From: Clostridiales bacterium UBA1742
Lineage (GTDB): Bacteria > Bacillota > Clostridia > TANB77 > CAG-508
Reading direction: 5' to 3'
NCBI GenBank assembly: GCA_002314935.1
Contig: DCHW01000020.1
Coordinates: 4,742 to 40,889 of the forward strand
Length of the DNA stretch: 36,148 nucleotides
The translations under genes were made by a program, and so were the position numbers. Under the pieces are notes generated by a model, which searched no databases, was not told where the DNA came from, and was given only the letters and a program-made list of their open reading frames with translations. Every line of letters begins with the position of its first letter. The stretch's first letter is position 1. Shown piece by piece: positions 28,782 to 36,126 of this stretch.

Positions 28782-29141
28782 TTAATCAATTGCAAACATA
28801 AGTTCATTCATATCTTTGTCAGTCAATTCACCGTTAACATTAACTGGAAGTTCGTATACTGCAGCTTTTCCTCCATTAGCATAAACCGCTGTAATGTAAC
28901 AATAAGCTCCAATAATACGCTCACATCCAAAACCACCGTCATTAATATGTTTTTTAAGTTCTGCTTTCAATTCATCTTCAGACCAAGAATTAATTGTTTC
29001 AACAGAATATTCAAGAAAACATTTATCCATATTAATAACTGCTGTGTCGCCGTCCCAACAAATAATTTTAGCAACACCAGTCATTTCAAGATGAGAAAAT
29101 TCAATTGTAATTGTTTTGGAAACATTAAGCAAACTAGCCAT
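28782..29141 (-). CDS. Unknown protein, first of a three-gene unit
   Basis: 119 residues, alternating strands (KTITIEFSHLEMTGVAKII, DTAVINMDKCFLEY, AYCYITAVYANGGKAAVY) and one helix SEDELKAELKKHI. No family recognised. AGGAGTTT lies before the ATG; promoter at 29164-29179. Confidence 0.7.
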   Translation of the reverse strand: MASLLNVSKTITIEFSHLEMTGVAKIICWDGDTAVINMDKCFLEYSVETINSWSEDELKAELKKHINDGGFGCERIIGAYCYITAVYANGGKAAVYELPVNVNGELTDKDMNELMFAID

Positions 29142-29163
29142 AACTAAACTCCTCTGTTGTTTA

Positions 29164-29179
29164 TTATATTATAATATAA
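29164..29179 (-). promoter_or_regulatory. Palindromic promoter of the first phosphatase unit
   Basis: Perfect 16-bp core before 28782, 28528 and 28065. Confidence 0.74.
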
Positions 29180-29201
29180 CAAAAATATCTTAAAAATTAA
29201 G

Positions 29202-29711
29202 TTACTTTTTCCAAAAATCTCCTGTTTTAATATCTTTTATTAATTCAATATCATTTAATTTTATATAAAATGGAAAATCTGTTTTAAACTCATCAAAATT
29301 ATAATATTGATATATTTCAGATCTTTCAGATTTATATTTTTGAATTGTTGCTAAGGCTAAATCATTTGTAAAATCATAAAATTCTTTATTAAATTTTTCT
29401 ATACCAATACGAGTAAAATCAAAAAATTCTTTAAAATAATAAGTTAATTTTTGTTTAATTTCTGTTAATTCAGTTTCTCTTTGATACCTTGCTTTAAACT
29501 TAAACTGACCACTATATTTATTTTCAAAATAAACAAACATATTATAAAAGCAAAGTTCATTATCTCGTATGTTAGCCATCATTAAATATCTTGACCAAAA
29601 TTTTATATTAGATATAGATAAAGAAAGATCAGATAAATCTTCAAGTAAACCTGACGTTGACTTTAAAAAATCATACTTTATTTTTATTGCAGCTTGTGTA
29701 GCGGTAATCAT
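29202..29711 (-). CDS. Unknown helical protein
   Basis: 169 residues, charged and helical, rich in Phe and Tyr (YFKEFFDFTRIGIEKFNKEF). No catalytic motif visible. It overlaps 29708-30028 by ATGA. It is the last gene of the unit 30235, 30042, 29708, 29202. Confidence 0.7.
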   Translation of the reverse strand: MITATQAAIKIKYDFLKSTSGLLEDLSDLSLSISNIKFWSRYLMMANIRDNELCFYNMFVYFENKYSGQFKFKARYQRETELTEIKQKLTYYFKEFFDFTRIGIEKFNKEFYDFTNDLALATIQKYKSERSEIYQYYNFDEFKTDFPFYIKLNDIELIKDIKTGDFWKK

Positions 29712-30028
29712 ATATAAAAAGTTCCATTTTCAAAATCATACTCGTAAATTACATTTTTATCTTCTTTCCAAGAAAACATAAAGCTTGTAATTTTTCCATT
29801 TTTAATCACAGCAATATGTGTAAAATACATTGGTCCGCCACTCCACGGTGCAGCTTGAACACACTCACGATAAATTGTATCTTCAATAATTACTTCTTTT
29901 CCAAAAATCGGTTTATGCTTAAATGCACACATTCCAATTGGATTTTCTGAATAATGAATATCTTTTTGTTTTTTAAGCCATTCTGTTCCAGCTTTATTTA
30001 AACCAATCCATTGGTCTGTTCTACTCAT
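29708..30028 (-). CDS. Unknown beta-rich phage protein
   Basis: 106 residues: GLNKAGTEWLKKQKDIHYSE, then VIIEDTIYRECVQAAPWSGG, MYFTHIAVIKNGKITSFMF and ENGTFYI. The ends resemble small phage proteins with a five-strand sheet, function unknown. It ends in TGA overlapping the next ATG, a second clear case of TGA as stop. Confidence 0.7.
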   Translation of the reverse strand: MSRTDQWIGLNKAGTEWLKKQKDIHYSENPIGMCAFKHKPIFGKEVIIEDTIYRECVQAAPWSGGPMYFTHIAVIKNGKITSFMFSWKEDKNVIYEYDFENGTFYI

Positions 30029-30041
30029 ATATTTTATTTCC

Positions 30042-30218
30042 TTAATTTAAATTTTCATTAAGTTGAGTTAATTCATTCTCACATCGTCTTGCAACACCTA
30101 TATTATATGCATAAGATACAAGAGTCTTTACATATTTTATCAAATCGTCTTCAGACGCATAGTTCTTTAAATTTTTCAATGTCTCAATATCTTTTTCTGA
30201 TAATTCAAAATCTTTCAT
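30042..30218 (-). CDS. Small helical protein
   Basis: 58 residues: MKDFELSEKDIETLKNLKNY, DDLIKYVKTLVSYAYNIGVA, RRCENELTQLNENLN. AAGGTAA lies before the ATG. Second gene of its unit. Two amphipathic helices suggest a helical hairpin. No family recognised. Confidence 0.6.
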   Translation of the reverse strand: MKDFELSEKDIETLKNLKNYASEDDLIKYVKTLVSYAYNIGVARRCENELTQLNENLN

Positions 30219-30234
30219 AAAATTACCTTCAATA

Positions 30235-30384
30235 TTATTTAAAAATTTTTGTTACAATTCCACCAATCATTTCATGTCCAAGCCAATCTTCAGTAGGACA
30301 AATAGATCCAATTTTAATATTAGTTTCAGAAAAAATCGTACGAACATGTTTTCCATTAATTTCAACAATAAAACACTTTTTCAT
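30235..30384 (-). CDS. Short protein, unknown
   Basis: 49 residues from the ATG at 30384, chosen for the AAGGAGA site; the longer frame runs back into the promoter. MKKCFIVEINGKHVRTIF is followed by SICPTEDWLGHEMIGGIVTK. First gene of the four-gene unit under the promoter at 30411-30426. Confidence 0.6.
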   Translation of the reverse strand: MKKCFIVEINGKHVRTIFSETNIKIGSICPTEDWLGHEMIGGIVTKIFK

Positions 30385-30410
30385 TATTTTTTCTCCTTCT
30401 ATTAAACATC

Positions 30411-30426
30411 TTATATTATAATATAA
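30411..30426 (-). promoter_or_regulatory. Palindromic promoter of a four-gene unit
   Basis: Perfect 16-bp core before 30235, 30042, 29708 and 29202. Confidence 0.74.
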
Positions 30427-30445
30427 CAAAAAAATTAAAAAAATA

Positions 30446-30475
30446 AAGCTAGACTTTTGAAAAAATCTAGCTTTA
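30446..30475 (-). terminator. Intrinsic terminator of 30500-31150
   Basis: AAAGCTAGA/TCTAGCTTT hairpin followed by ATTTTTTTAATTTTTT. Confidence 0.72.
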
Positions 30476-30499
30476 TAAATTTCAAATTATTTTACTGAT

Positions 30500-31150
30500 T
30501 TACGCTTCTCGAACAATAATCTTATCTTCATCACGGTCAAGTTCAATTTCAAACTCAACACCGCTAGCATCTTCAAGATCAGTGATTAGATTATTCATTG
30601 TACGACGAACTTCAAAATAGCCATGTGTATAATGAGGGCTGTAAGTATAAACGTTAATTAGATCAGAATCTTTTTTGACAGCTTTCATCTTCTTTTTATT
30701 AGAAGTAGGAAATACTTCAACTCGGTCACCAAATGTTGCATAAGCAAGTTCTTCACCAGAATCTGCAATTTCACGGACAAACTTTGCCGGAATTGTTAGA
30801 AGTCCTTTATCTACTGCGGTATTATATACAATATTATCATCTGCTTCGTCTTCATCTTCATCATGACACTTTAGCTTCTTTCGACAATCTTCACAAATAC
30901 ACTCATTGTCATCTTCGTCCCAATTTGGAGTATAACTGGCATCTTCGTTTAGAGTATAATCATAGATTTCTGCCATATAGTCAGCTAGATCACTAATATA
31001 AATATTTACAGCATCTTTCTCATCTTCAGTAAGATCAAAATGGTCAAGAGGAAGCGCGTCCATAATATCTTCAACAGTAAACTCATTACCGTTAAACATA
31101 AATTCTTCGATCCATTCTTTTGCCATACAATCAATCATCGGGTTTCTCAT
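30500..31150 (-). CDS. Acidic protein with Cys cluster and AbrB-like segment
   Basis: 216 residues. An acidic N-terminal helical part is followed by a Cys cluster (CICEDCRKKLKC, possible zinc knuckle), an acidic linker (HDEDEDEADDN), and then AVDKGLLTIPAKFVREIADS and AYATFGDRVEVFP, which recall the AbrB/MazE swapped-hairpin DNA-binding fold. If real, this would be a transcription regulator, a candidate for the factor acting at the shared promoters. That is inference. Terminator hairpin at 30446-30475. Confidence 0.62.
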   Translation of the reverse strand: MRNPMIDCMAKEWIEEFMFNGNEFTVEDIMDALPLDHFDLTEDEKDAVNIYISDLADYMAEIYDYTLNEDASYTPNWDEDDNECICEDCRKKLKCHDEDEDEADDNIVYNTAVDKGLLTIPAKFVREIADSGEELAYATFGDRVEVFPTSNKKKMKAVKKDSDLINVYTYSPHYTHGYFEVRRTMNNLITDLEDASGVEFEIELDRDEDKIIVREA

Positions 31151-31191
31151 ACTTTTATTCCTTTCGTTTTTGTTTTAAGTTAAAAAATTCT

Positions 31192-31206
31192 TTATTATAA
31201 TATAAC
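31192..31206 (-). promoter_or_regulatory. Half-palindrome promoter, gene 30500-31150
   Basis: GTTATATTATAATAA; distal half lost. Confidence 0.66.
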
Positions 31207-31227
31207 ATCAAAAAACAATTTTTAAAG

Positions 31228-32331
31228 TTAAGAATTAAGAATTTTTACAAATTCTGGACGAATAAACTCAGTAACTTCTTTACTGATTTCTTTTCTCACC
31301 TTTGCAAAATTAAACTCATCAACTGCAAATTCTTTTTCAAGTTTTGCAATCTCATCAAAATAATCTTTATCAAAATCTTTCCAAAGATCTTTAAGAAACA
31401 TGCCAAGAATCATTCCAAATCCCTTTTCAGTAACTGTATCAATTTTACTAAATACAGACATCAAACGATTTTCAGTAATAAATTCTCTTGCAAATTCATA
31501 ATATTTCTTTTCAAGATCATTCATAGGAATAATTTCTTTAGGTTCTTTTGGTGCATGACAAGTTCTCTCTTTAAACTTATCATTTTTATTCTTAAAAATT
31601 ACTCTCTGTCCATTATTAAACCACATTGGCTTAACTGGTTTAATAACTACTCCTTCTGTAATATTATCTTCAATCAATGGAAGATTCCAAAGAATATTTC
31701 CAGTATCATCAATAAAATCATTAGGGTATTTTAAACATTCATCTAAAGTTCCTTCAAACTTAATAATTTGTGAAGGTAAACCAACCTGATCACACAAAGT
31801 TTTAACTTGATTAGTTGTACACATATACACATAATTCTCATCTGCGCTTCTTAAAACAATATCAAATGGTACCCACATATTATCTGGATGATAATCAATT
31901 CTGCCTTGAATCTTTACAGATCCTTTTACTTTTTCTACTTCTTTATGTCTATACATACCACCAAGTAACTCACCATAAACAGTAAGAATAAATTTACCAG
32001 ATAGAATATTTTTTATTACAGAATCATAATGATCTTCACCATTTAAACTTTCAAGAATAAATTTTTTCATTTGTCGAAGTTTATTTTCAACATCTTCATT
32101 TCGCATAGCACGAAAATATCCATGAAAATCAGTTTCTCTGCCAAGTAATTGCGAACGAGAACCAAATTGAATATCTTCATTTTCATCAATTGATACTTGA
32201 AAATTACAACCGTCAAGCTTAGTTGCACAAATATATTTTATATCTGGATTATCAAATCCCATTTCTCTTGCTTGAGTTATAATTTTATTATTATATGTAT
32301 TTTCTATTTCACAATAACTCTTAAAATGCAT
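31228..32331 (-). CDS. RNA ligase, Rnl2-like
   Basis: 367 residues. Nucleotidyltransferase motifs in order: motif I ICATKLDGCNFQVSI (Lys is the AMP-accepting residue), QFGSRSQLLGRE, motif III FILTVYGELLGGMY, motif IV NITEGVVIKPVKPM and motif V RVIFKNKNDKFKER. This order and the C-terminal helical part match T4 Rnl2-type RNA ligases. The family seals 3'-OH/5'-phosphate nicks in RNA, which needs a kinase such as 20343-20762 after cleavage by host anticodon nucleases. Starts 4 bases after the stop of 32336-32539. Confidence 0.92.
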   Translation of the reverse strand: MHFKSYCEIENTYNNKIITQAREMGFDNPDIKYICATKLDGCNFQVSIDENEDIQFGSRSQLLGRETDFHGYFRAMRNEDVENKLRQMKKFILESLNGEDHYDSVIKNILSGKFILTVYGELLGGMYRHKEVEKVKGSVKIQGRIDYHPDNMWVPFDIVLRSADENYVYMCTTNQVKTLCDQVGLPSQIIKFEGTLDECLKYPNDFIDDTGNILWNLPLIEDNITEGVVIKPVKPMWFNNGQRVIFKNKNDKFKERTCHAPKEPKEIIPMNDLEKKYYEFAREFITENRLMSVFSKIDTVTEKGFGMILGMFLKDLWKDFDKDYFDEIAKLEKEFAVDEFNFAKVRKEISKEVTEFIRPEFVKILNS

Positions 32332-32335
32332 AATA

Positions 32336-32539
32336 TTATTCCTTATATTTCCAAATAAAATTACCGTTTTTATCTTTCTTTATGTTTCCATTATTATTAA
32401 CATAAAATTCATATTTTATTTTACCATTATAAAAATCTTGGCATGCTTCTATATATCCTCTTTCTTTTCCAAGAAACCATCCAATTAACATACAAATAAT
32501 AAAACCAATACATGTAAAAATAGTAATAAATTTATCCAT
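32336..32539 (-). CDS. Small membrane protein
   Basis: 67 residues. Residues 5-22 form a transmembrane helix (ITIFTCIGFIICMLIGWF), followed by KERGYIEACQDFYNGKIKYEF. The GY-x-x-AC-x-x-FY segment after the helix is shared with 21523-22002, so these are related membrane proteins, here without the zinc ribbon. Co-transcribed with the RNA ligase. Confidence 0.68.
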   Translation of the reverse strand: MDKFITIFTCIGFIICMLIGWFLGKERGYIEACQDFYNGKIKYEFYVNNNGNIKKDKNGNFIWKYKE

Positions 32540-32605
32540 ATTTCTGGTTCTCCTTATATATTATATTGTTTTTTAAAAATTTCTTTTCTCAAAAAATCTC
32601 CACAT

Positions 32606-32623
32606 GTTATATTTTAATATAAC
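32606..32623 (-). promoter_or_regulatory. Palindromic promoter variant of the RNA ligase unit
   Basis: GTTATATTAAAATATAAC: centre TATAAT changed to TAAAAT. Confidence 0.67.
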
Positions 32624-32631
32624 ATAAATAA

Positions 32632-32907
32632 TTAATTAATAAGGTAATGTTTTTCAAAAATTTCTTTTCTTAAAAAATAAAACTCACCATAAATACCTTT
32701 AATCAAATAATCGCCTTTTCTAACAATCATTGTACCTTGTGGAAATAATATTTTTAAACAAATTGTAGGTTCTGATCCAGTCATTTCACTTGCAATATTA
32801 TATTCTTCAAATAAAATTGATTTTCCACCAAACTTTAAAATTTCTTCTTTATTTGTGCCAGTCCATTGAATTGCTTCTACTGTATGTTCTTTACTTTTAT
32901 ATTCCAT
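32632..32907 (-). CDS. PGDYG-like phage protein
   Basis: 91 residues. TVEAIQWTGTNKEEILKFGG at the start and VRKGDYLIKGIYGEFYFLRK near the end match the common phage family with 'VEAIQW' and 'GDYIVKGVKGEFYPCK'. The family is widespread in tailed phages, function unknown. An AGGAG site lies before the ATG. No palindrome lies just upstream, so it probably belongs to the transcript starting at 34067-34083. Confidence 0.78.
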   Translation of the reverse strand: MEYKSKEHTVEAIQWTGTNKEEILKFGGKSILFEEYNIASEMTGSEPTICLKILFPQGTMIVRKGDYLIKGIYGEFYFLRKEIFEKHYLIN

Positions 32908-32938
32908 TTTAAAAAACTCCTATATAAAATAATTCACA

Positions 32939-33742
32939 TTATTTATTATTATTTTGAATCAAACTAGCAACATTTTTAAAATCATTGAAAAATAAATTTT
33001 TAAACTGTTCTAAAATTAATTGAAAACGTTCATTCTTTGAATAAATTATATTATTAAAACAAATATTAAAATCTTTATCCAACTTGTTATTCAAATCTTG
33101 ATTTATATATTGAACCATATTATTATTAATTGATTCAATATAACCATTTATGTGTTTTTCAAATATTGATTTAATTTTTTTACGAAAAATTCCTCGATTT
33201 ATATCGGTATAATTACATCTCTTCATATACCGACGCATAAACATAGCTAAAATTTCTCTAATCCACTTTTCTTTTTTTACATCATTAGATTTTTTAAATA
33301 ACTCATCATTAGTCATATTTTCATAATGATTACTTTTAGACCAATTACAAGGACCACACGCAATTTGATATTTTCCTATATTATTACCTGTATCTTTTGC
33401 AGTTAATGATTTTGGAATAATATGATCTTTTGTAAACAAAACTTCTTTATGCTTACATCTTCTTGTTTTCTTTATACCATAAAATGACCAATGAAATTTT
33501 GTTCTATTTGTATTAGATTTCTCTCTTCTAATAATTGTAGCTTCAAGTCCACAAATTGCACATTTAATATGTCCAGTTTTTTTAAATTAATTAAAACAAA
33601 GTTTAAATGTCATACTCTGATTTGCATAATCTTGTTTCGTGATTATATTACCATCAGAAAGTACTAATTCATTATTTTCATTAAAACTACATTCTGAAAG
33701 ATTATATGTCATATCATCAGAATCTTCAATTATATTATTCAT
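32939..33742 (-). pseudogene. HNH endonuclease interrupted by one TAA
   Basis: The ATG at 33742 opens MNNIIEDSDDMTYNLSECSF and runs to a TAA at 33587-33589. The same frame continues without a shift as FKKTGHIKCAICGLEATI, then CKHKEVLFTKDHIIPKSL and YQIACGPCNWSKSNHY: a zinc-knuckle HNH nuclease with DHIIPKS as the catalytic H-N-H start and two CxxC pairs. The second part has no good start codon before the CAICG segment. So either one nonsense mutation has killed a homing-type endonuclease, or a shorter product starts at the ATG of LFTKDH (33439) without the first CxxC. The ATG at 33742 directly follows the TAA of 33744-34040. Confidence 0.72.
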
Positions 33743-33743
33743 A

Positions 33744-34040
33744 TTACCACGCTTCAGTGTACATTGTTTTAGCAGTATTTCCAATCACACTAAGCAAATT
33801 ATCAGCATAATTCGGAGTAAAATATCTTTCAATTTCAATATCTCGATTAGCAAGTCCATCTTTAAATTTCCAAGCAGCTTCTTTATTTGGAAATGCAAGA
33901 ATATTTACACCAAGAAATCCTTTGATATATTTGCCATAATGTGCCTGGTTATATCCAAAAGAAATTTGATAATCATCATAAATAATATCATTATCCTGAC
34001 CAATATAACCATTCTTACTCTTTAACACATAAACAATCAT
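33744..34040 (-). CDS. Unknown phage protein
   Basis: 98 residues: MIVYVLKSKNGYIGQDNDII, then YGKYIKGFLGVNILAFPNKE, then KDGLANRDIEIERYFTPNYA. The 'VYVLK..NGYI' start and 'F-x-N-K-E-A-A-W' helix resemble the other short strand-helix proteins here. AAGGAGA lies before the ATG; promoter at 34067-34083. Confidence 0.7.
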   Translation of the reverse strand: MIVYVLKSKNGYIGQDNDIIYDDYQISFGYNQAHYGKYIKGFLGVNILAFPNKEAAWKFKDGLANRDIEIERYFTPNYADNLLSVIGNTAKTMYTEAW

Positions 34041-34066
34041 TTTTTATTCTCCTTAATTTATTTGCT

Positions 34067-34083
34067 GTATATTATAATATAAC
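34067..34083 (-). promoter_or_regulatory. Palindromic promoter, 33744-34040 and HNH
   Basis: GTTATATTATAATATAC form. Confidence 0.73.
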
Positions 34084-34091
34084 AGATAAAT

Positions 34092-34238
34092 TCAAAAATA
34101 AAGTAAAAAAAAAAAGATATTTAGAAAAATTGTAGACAGTGTAATGTACTGCTGGCTCTTACAATTACCCAGCTAACGTAGCTGACAATATTTTCCTAAC
34201 GGTGAACATCTAACACCGAACAACAATAAATATTTCAT
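34092..34238 (-). CDS. Doubtful small ORF with one TAG
   Basis: The ATG at 34238 has GGGAG 5 bases upstream. The frame MKYLLLFGVRCSPLGKYCQL then R, TAG, LGNCKSQQYITLS runs to a TGA at 34092, which lies inside the spacer of the next promoter. With TAG as Gln it is 48 residues with a hydrophobic end. The ribosome binding site is good, but the overlap with the promoter region and the lack of similarity keep this doubtful. Confidence 0.25.
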
Positions 34239-34308
34239 GTAAACTCCCTGCATGCAATTTTCTTTATTCGACTACTATAAAAGTAATCTCATTATTAACG
34301 GAGAACTC

Positions 34309-34413
34309 ATGGCTGAATCTTTCAACTCAACTCAGTTTTTTAGAACTGTTGTTAATTTTTCTAAAAAACTTCCAGTTACCTGGAATATAGTTTTTTCCCT
34401 TTCTTTTTATTGA
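34309..34413 (+). CDS. Doubtful small plus-strand ORF
   Basis: 34 residues (MAESFNSTQFFRTVVNFSKK, then LPVTWNIVFSLSFY, stop TGA) with GGAG 5 bases before the ATG. All surrounding genes are on the other strand, and I see no plus-strand promoter other than the other face of the palindrome at 34067-34083. Confidence 0.3.
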   Translation: MAESFNSTQFFRTVVNFSKKLPVTWNIVFSLSFY

Positions 34414-34485
34414 TCCTTATTTTGCTTTAGTATTACTACACAAGCGGAATGAATCAAAGTAATCATAGAAACACTCATTCTCTTA

Positions 34486-34500
34486 TATATTATAATATAA
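34486..34500 (-). promoter_or_regulatory. Palindromic promoter firing into a stretch without a clear gene
   Basis: 15 of 16 core bases. Confidence 0.65.
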
Positions 34501-34516
34501 CTAAACTTTTTATTTT

Positions 34517-35017
34517 TTAAAGTATATTTTTAAAAATTTCTGCATAATTTTTTTCACCAAACAATTCTTTTTTTAAAAGTCTTTTAACATAAGGATTGGG
34601 TTGAATATGTTTATTTTCCTGTTCAAAAAATTCAAAATCTTCTTTGTTATCATTATTAATATACTCATTAATACAATATCCTACTGCACCACTACGAGAA
34701 ATACCAGCCGCACAATTTACATACAAGGTACAATCTTTTGGAATTTTATCAACAAATTCTTTAATCTGTTTTGCATGATTTTGTTCAAAAAGAATTATGT
34801 CAACACCATTTTGTAAATTGCAATCATTTACATAAAATTCAGTAACATCATCAAATTTTAATTTAAGAACATTTTCTCCAATATAAGGATAAGCCCAATC
34901 TAATTTATCTGCCAATCCTGCGATACTAATAAAATAATTAGACTTATTAATAAAGATTGATTTATTATTAAGCCATTGTTCTTGCATTTCTTTTTTTGAA
35001 CAAACTAAAATTTTCAT
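34517..35017 (-). CDS. Cysteine-dependent protein phosphatase, paralogue
   Basis: 166 residues. The active-site loop is LYVNCAAGISRSGAVGYCIN (Cx5R), with Ala in place of the usual His before the second Ala-Gly. LKFDDVTEFYVND parallels CFDDVTSRDEPE of 28065-28523. The KQIKEFVDKIP helix before the loop is also shared. The two genes arose by duplication but sit 6 kb apart. The start overlaps the stop of 35017-35310 by one base, so it is co-translated with that gene. Confidence 0.8.
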   Translation of the reverse strand: MKILVCSKKEMQEQWLNNKSIFINKSNYFISIAGLADKLDWAYPYIGENVLKLKFDDVTEFYVNDCNLQNGVDIILFEQNHAKQIKEFVDKIPKDCTLYVNCAAGISRSGAVGYCINEYINNDNKEDFEFFEQENKHIQPNPYVKRLLKKELFGEKNYAEIFKNIL

Positions 35018-35310
35018 TAAGATTTTACCTTAAAATATGAATCAAATTCTTTCTTTGACAAAAGAGTACACTCATTGCTCCAAACAGTAATAAGTGGTGT
35101 ATTATTAACTGCGTCAAGTCTCGTCGTTCCAACAGCTTCCTGCTTATACCAATGTTTATCATCACCAACAAGAAGTCTGATTAATTTATTATTAACAGAA
35201 ATCACACCAATTGCTATTTTAGAAATAACATTTTCGGTTTTAACCGACTCTTTTTTATTAATAATTTTTTCTTCTTTTTCTTCAACTTCTTTTACAAATG
35301 CTTTTGACAT
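35017..35310 (-). CDS. Unknown protein with basic/acidic N-terminus
   Basis: 97 residues. Charged start (KEVEEKEEKIINKKESVKTE), then strands VISKIAIGVISVNNKLIRLL and DDKHWYKQEAVGTTRLDAVN. No family recognised. First gene of the phosphatase unit; promoter is a partial palindrome at 35331-35345. Confidence 0.68.
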   Translation of the reverse strand: MSKAFVKEVEEKEEKIINKKESVKTENVISKIAIGVISVNNKLIRLLVGDDKHWYKQEAVGTTRLDAVNNTPLITVWSNECTLLSKKEFDSYFKVKS

Positions 35311-35330
35311 ATAATAATTCCTTTCATTTT

Positions 35331-35345
35331 ATTTTATAATATAAC
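35331..35345 (-). promoter_or_regulatory. Half-palindrome promoter of the second phosphatase unit
   Basis: GTTATATTATAAAAT; distal half lost. Confidence 0.66.
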
Positions 35346-35370
35346 AAAAAATAGAAACTTTTAAAGTTCT

Positions 35371-35667
35371 TTAATATAAAGACATCATAAAATAATCATC
35401 AATAATTCCTAATGTCCTCACATATTTATTTTCAATTTTTTCATATTCTTGATCGAAATTTTTTATTCTATGTCTGGATGAATCATTCAAAAAAATTCTT
35501 GTTTCTCTACCAAAGAAATCAAATTGAATTGAAATCAATCCGGTTTCAGGAATAAGCTCTTTTACTTCACTTGCTTTAACTTCTCCATATTTAAAGCTTT
35601 CATGAATATACGACAAATTTTTTTCTTTTTGATTTAACAATATTTTAAGCAAAATTGGATTTTTCAT
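35371..35667 (-). CDS. Unknown phage protein
   Basis: 98 residues: KNPILLKILLNQKEKNLSYI, then LISIQFDFFGRETRIFLND and KYVRTLGIIDDYFMM. No family recognised. It overlaps the TGA of 35664-35963 by ATGA. Confidence 0.7.
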   Translation of the reverse strand: MKNPILLKILLNQKEKNLSYIHESFKYGEVKASEVKELIPETGLISIQFDFFGRETRIFLNDSSRHRIKNFDQEYEKIENKYVRTLGIIDDYFMMSLY

Positions 35668-35963
35668 TTTATCTTATAAAAATACCCGTTATCAAGATTA
35701 TTTGACAAACCACCAGCACGATAATACCAAACATATTTATTATGATCTTCATCTTCAAAATAAAAATCATAATAACCAGACTCATAATTTTCTTTTGTAA
35801 GAATATTATTTTTAATTGCTGTACGTACAGCTTCATCTTTATGCTTCTGATAATGAGAATTCGTAAATCTAATTACTCGTTTCAAATAATTAAATTTTCC
35901 GGTAAACTTAATACCAGTATTTTTTCCATTAACAAATGCAAAAAATGATCCAGACAAAATCAT
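35664..35963 (-). CDS. Unknown phage protein
   Basis: 99 residues: SGSFFAFVNGKNTGIKFTGK, then KDEAVRTAIKNNILTKENYE and SGYYDFYFEDEDHNKYVWYY. Ends in TGA inside the next start, again showing TGA as a true stop. AAGGAGAT lies before the ATG; promoter at 35984-35999. Confidence 0.7.
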   Translation of the reverse strand: MILSGSFFAFVNGKNTGIKFTGKFNYLKRVIRFTNSHYQKHKDEAVRTAIKNNILTKENYESGYYDFYFEDEDHNKYVWYYRAGGLSNNLDNGYFYKIK

Positions 35964-35983
35964 AATATCTCCTTATATTTTAT

Positions 35984-35999
35984 TTATATTATAATATAA
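35984..35999 (-). promoter_or_regulatory. Palindromic promoter, genes 35664 and 35371
   Basis: Perfect 16-bp core. Confidence 0.74.
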
Positions 36000-36028
36000 C
36001 AATAATACCTACAAAATAAGGTTGCTTT

Positions 36029-36126
36029 TTAAAAGATATTATTATTCATTTTTTTACAATAATCTGTATACCAGGCATGATAAAGAAAATCAAATTTTTC
36101 CAAATTTTCTTCCAGATAATTTAATG
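36029..36126 (-). pseudogene. C-terminal fragment at the window edge
   Basis: The frame ending at the TAA at 36029 reads LNYLEENLEKFDFLYHAWYT then DYCKKMNNNIF, which looks like a true protein end. It is preceded in frame by TAA near 36132, with no good start in between. Either the gene starts at an unusual codon, or a frameshift or nonsense change lies just before the window edge. Confidence 0.3.

Larger units (their letters stand above)
34041..34516 (-). other. Transcribed stretch without a clear gene
   Basis: 476 bases with a promoter palindrome at each end (34486-34500 firing into it). It holds local pairings (CGGTG...CACCG at about 34199-34217; TTAGAAAAATTGT near 34112 against ACAATATTTTCCTAA near 34184) and a GC content above its neighbours around 34130-34260. 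Two weak small ORFs lie inside (plus 34309-34413; minus 34092-34238). Best guess is a non-coding RNA or a decayed gene. Confidence 0.4.

Noticed and set aside
1023..36000. The regularly recurring AT palindrome as a CRISPR array or transposon inverted repeats
   Set aside because: Spacing follows gene lengths, the units sit before start codons, and there are no uniform spacers or target duplications.
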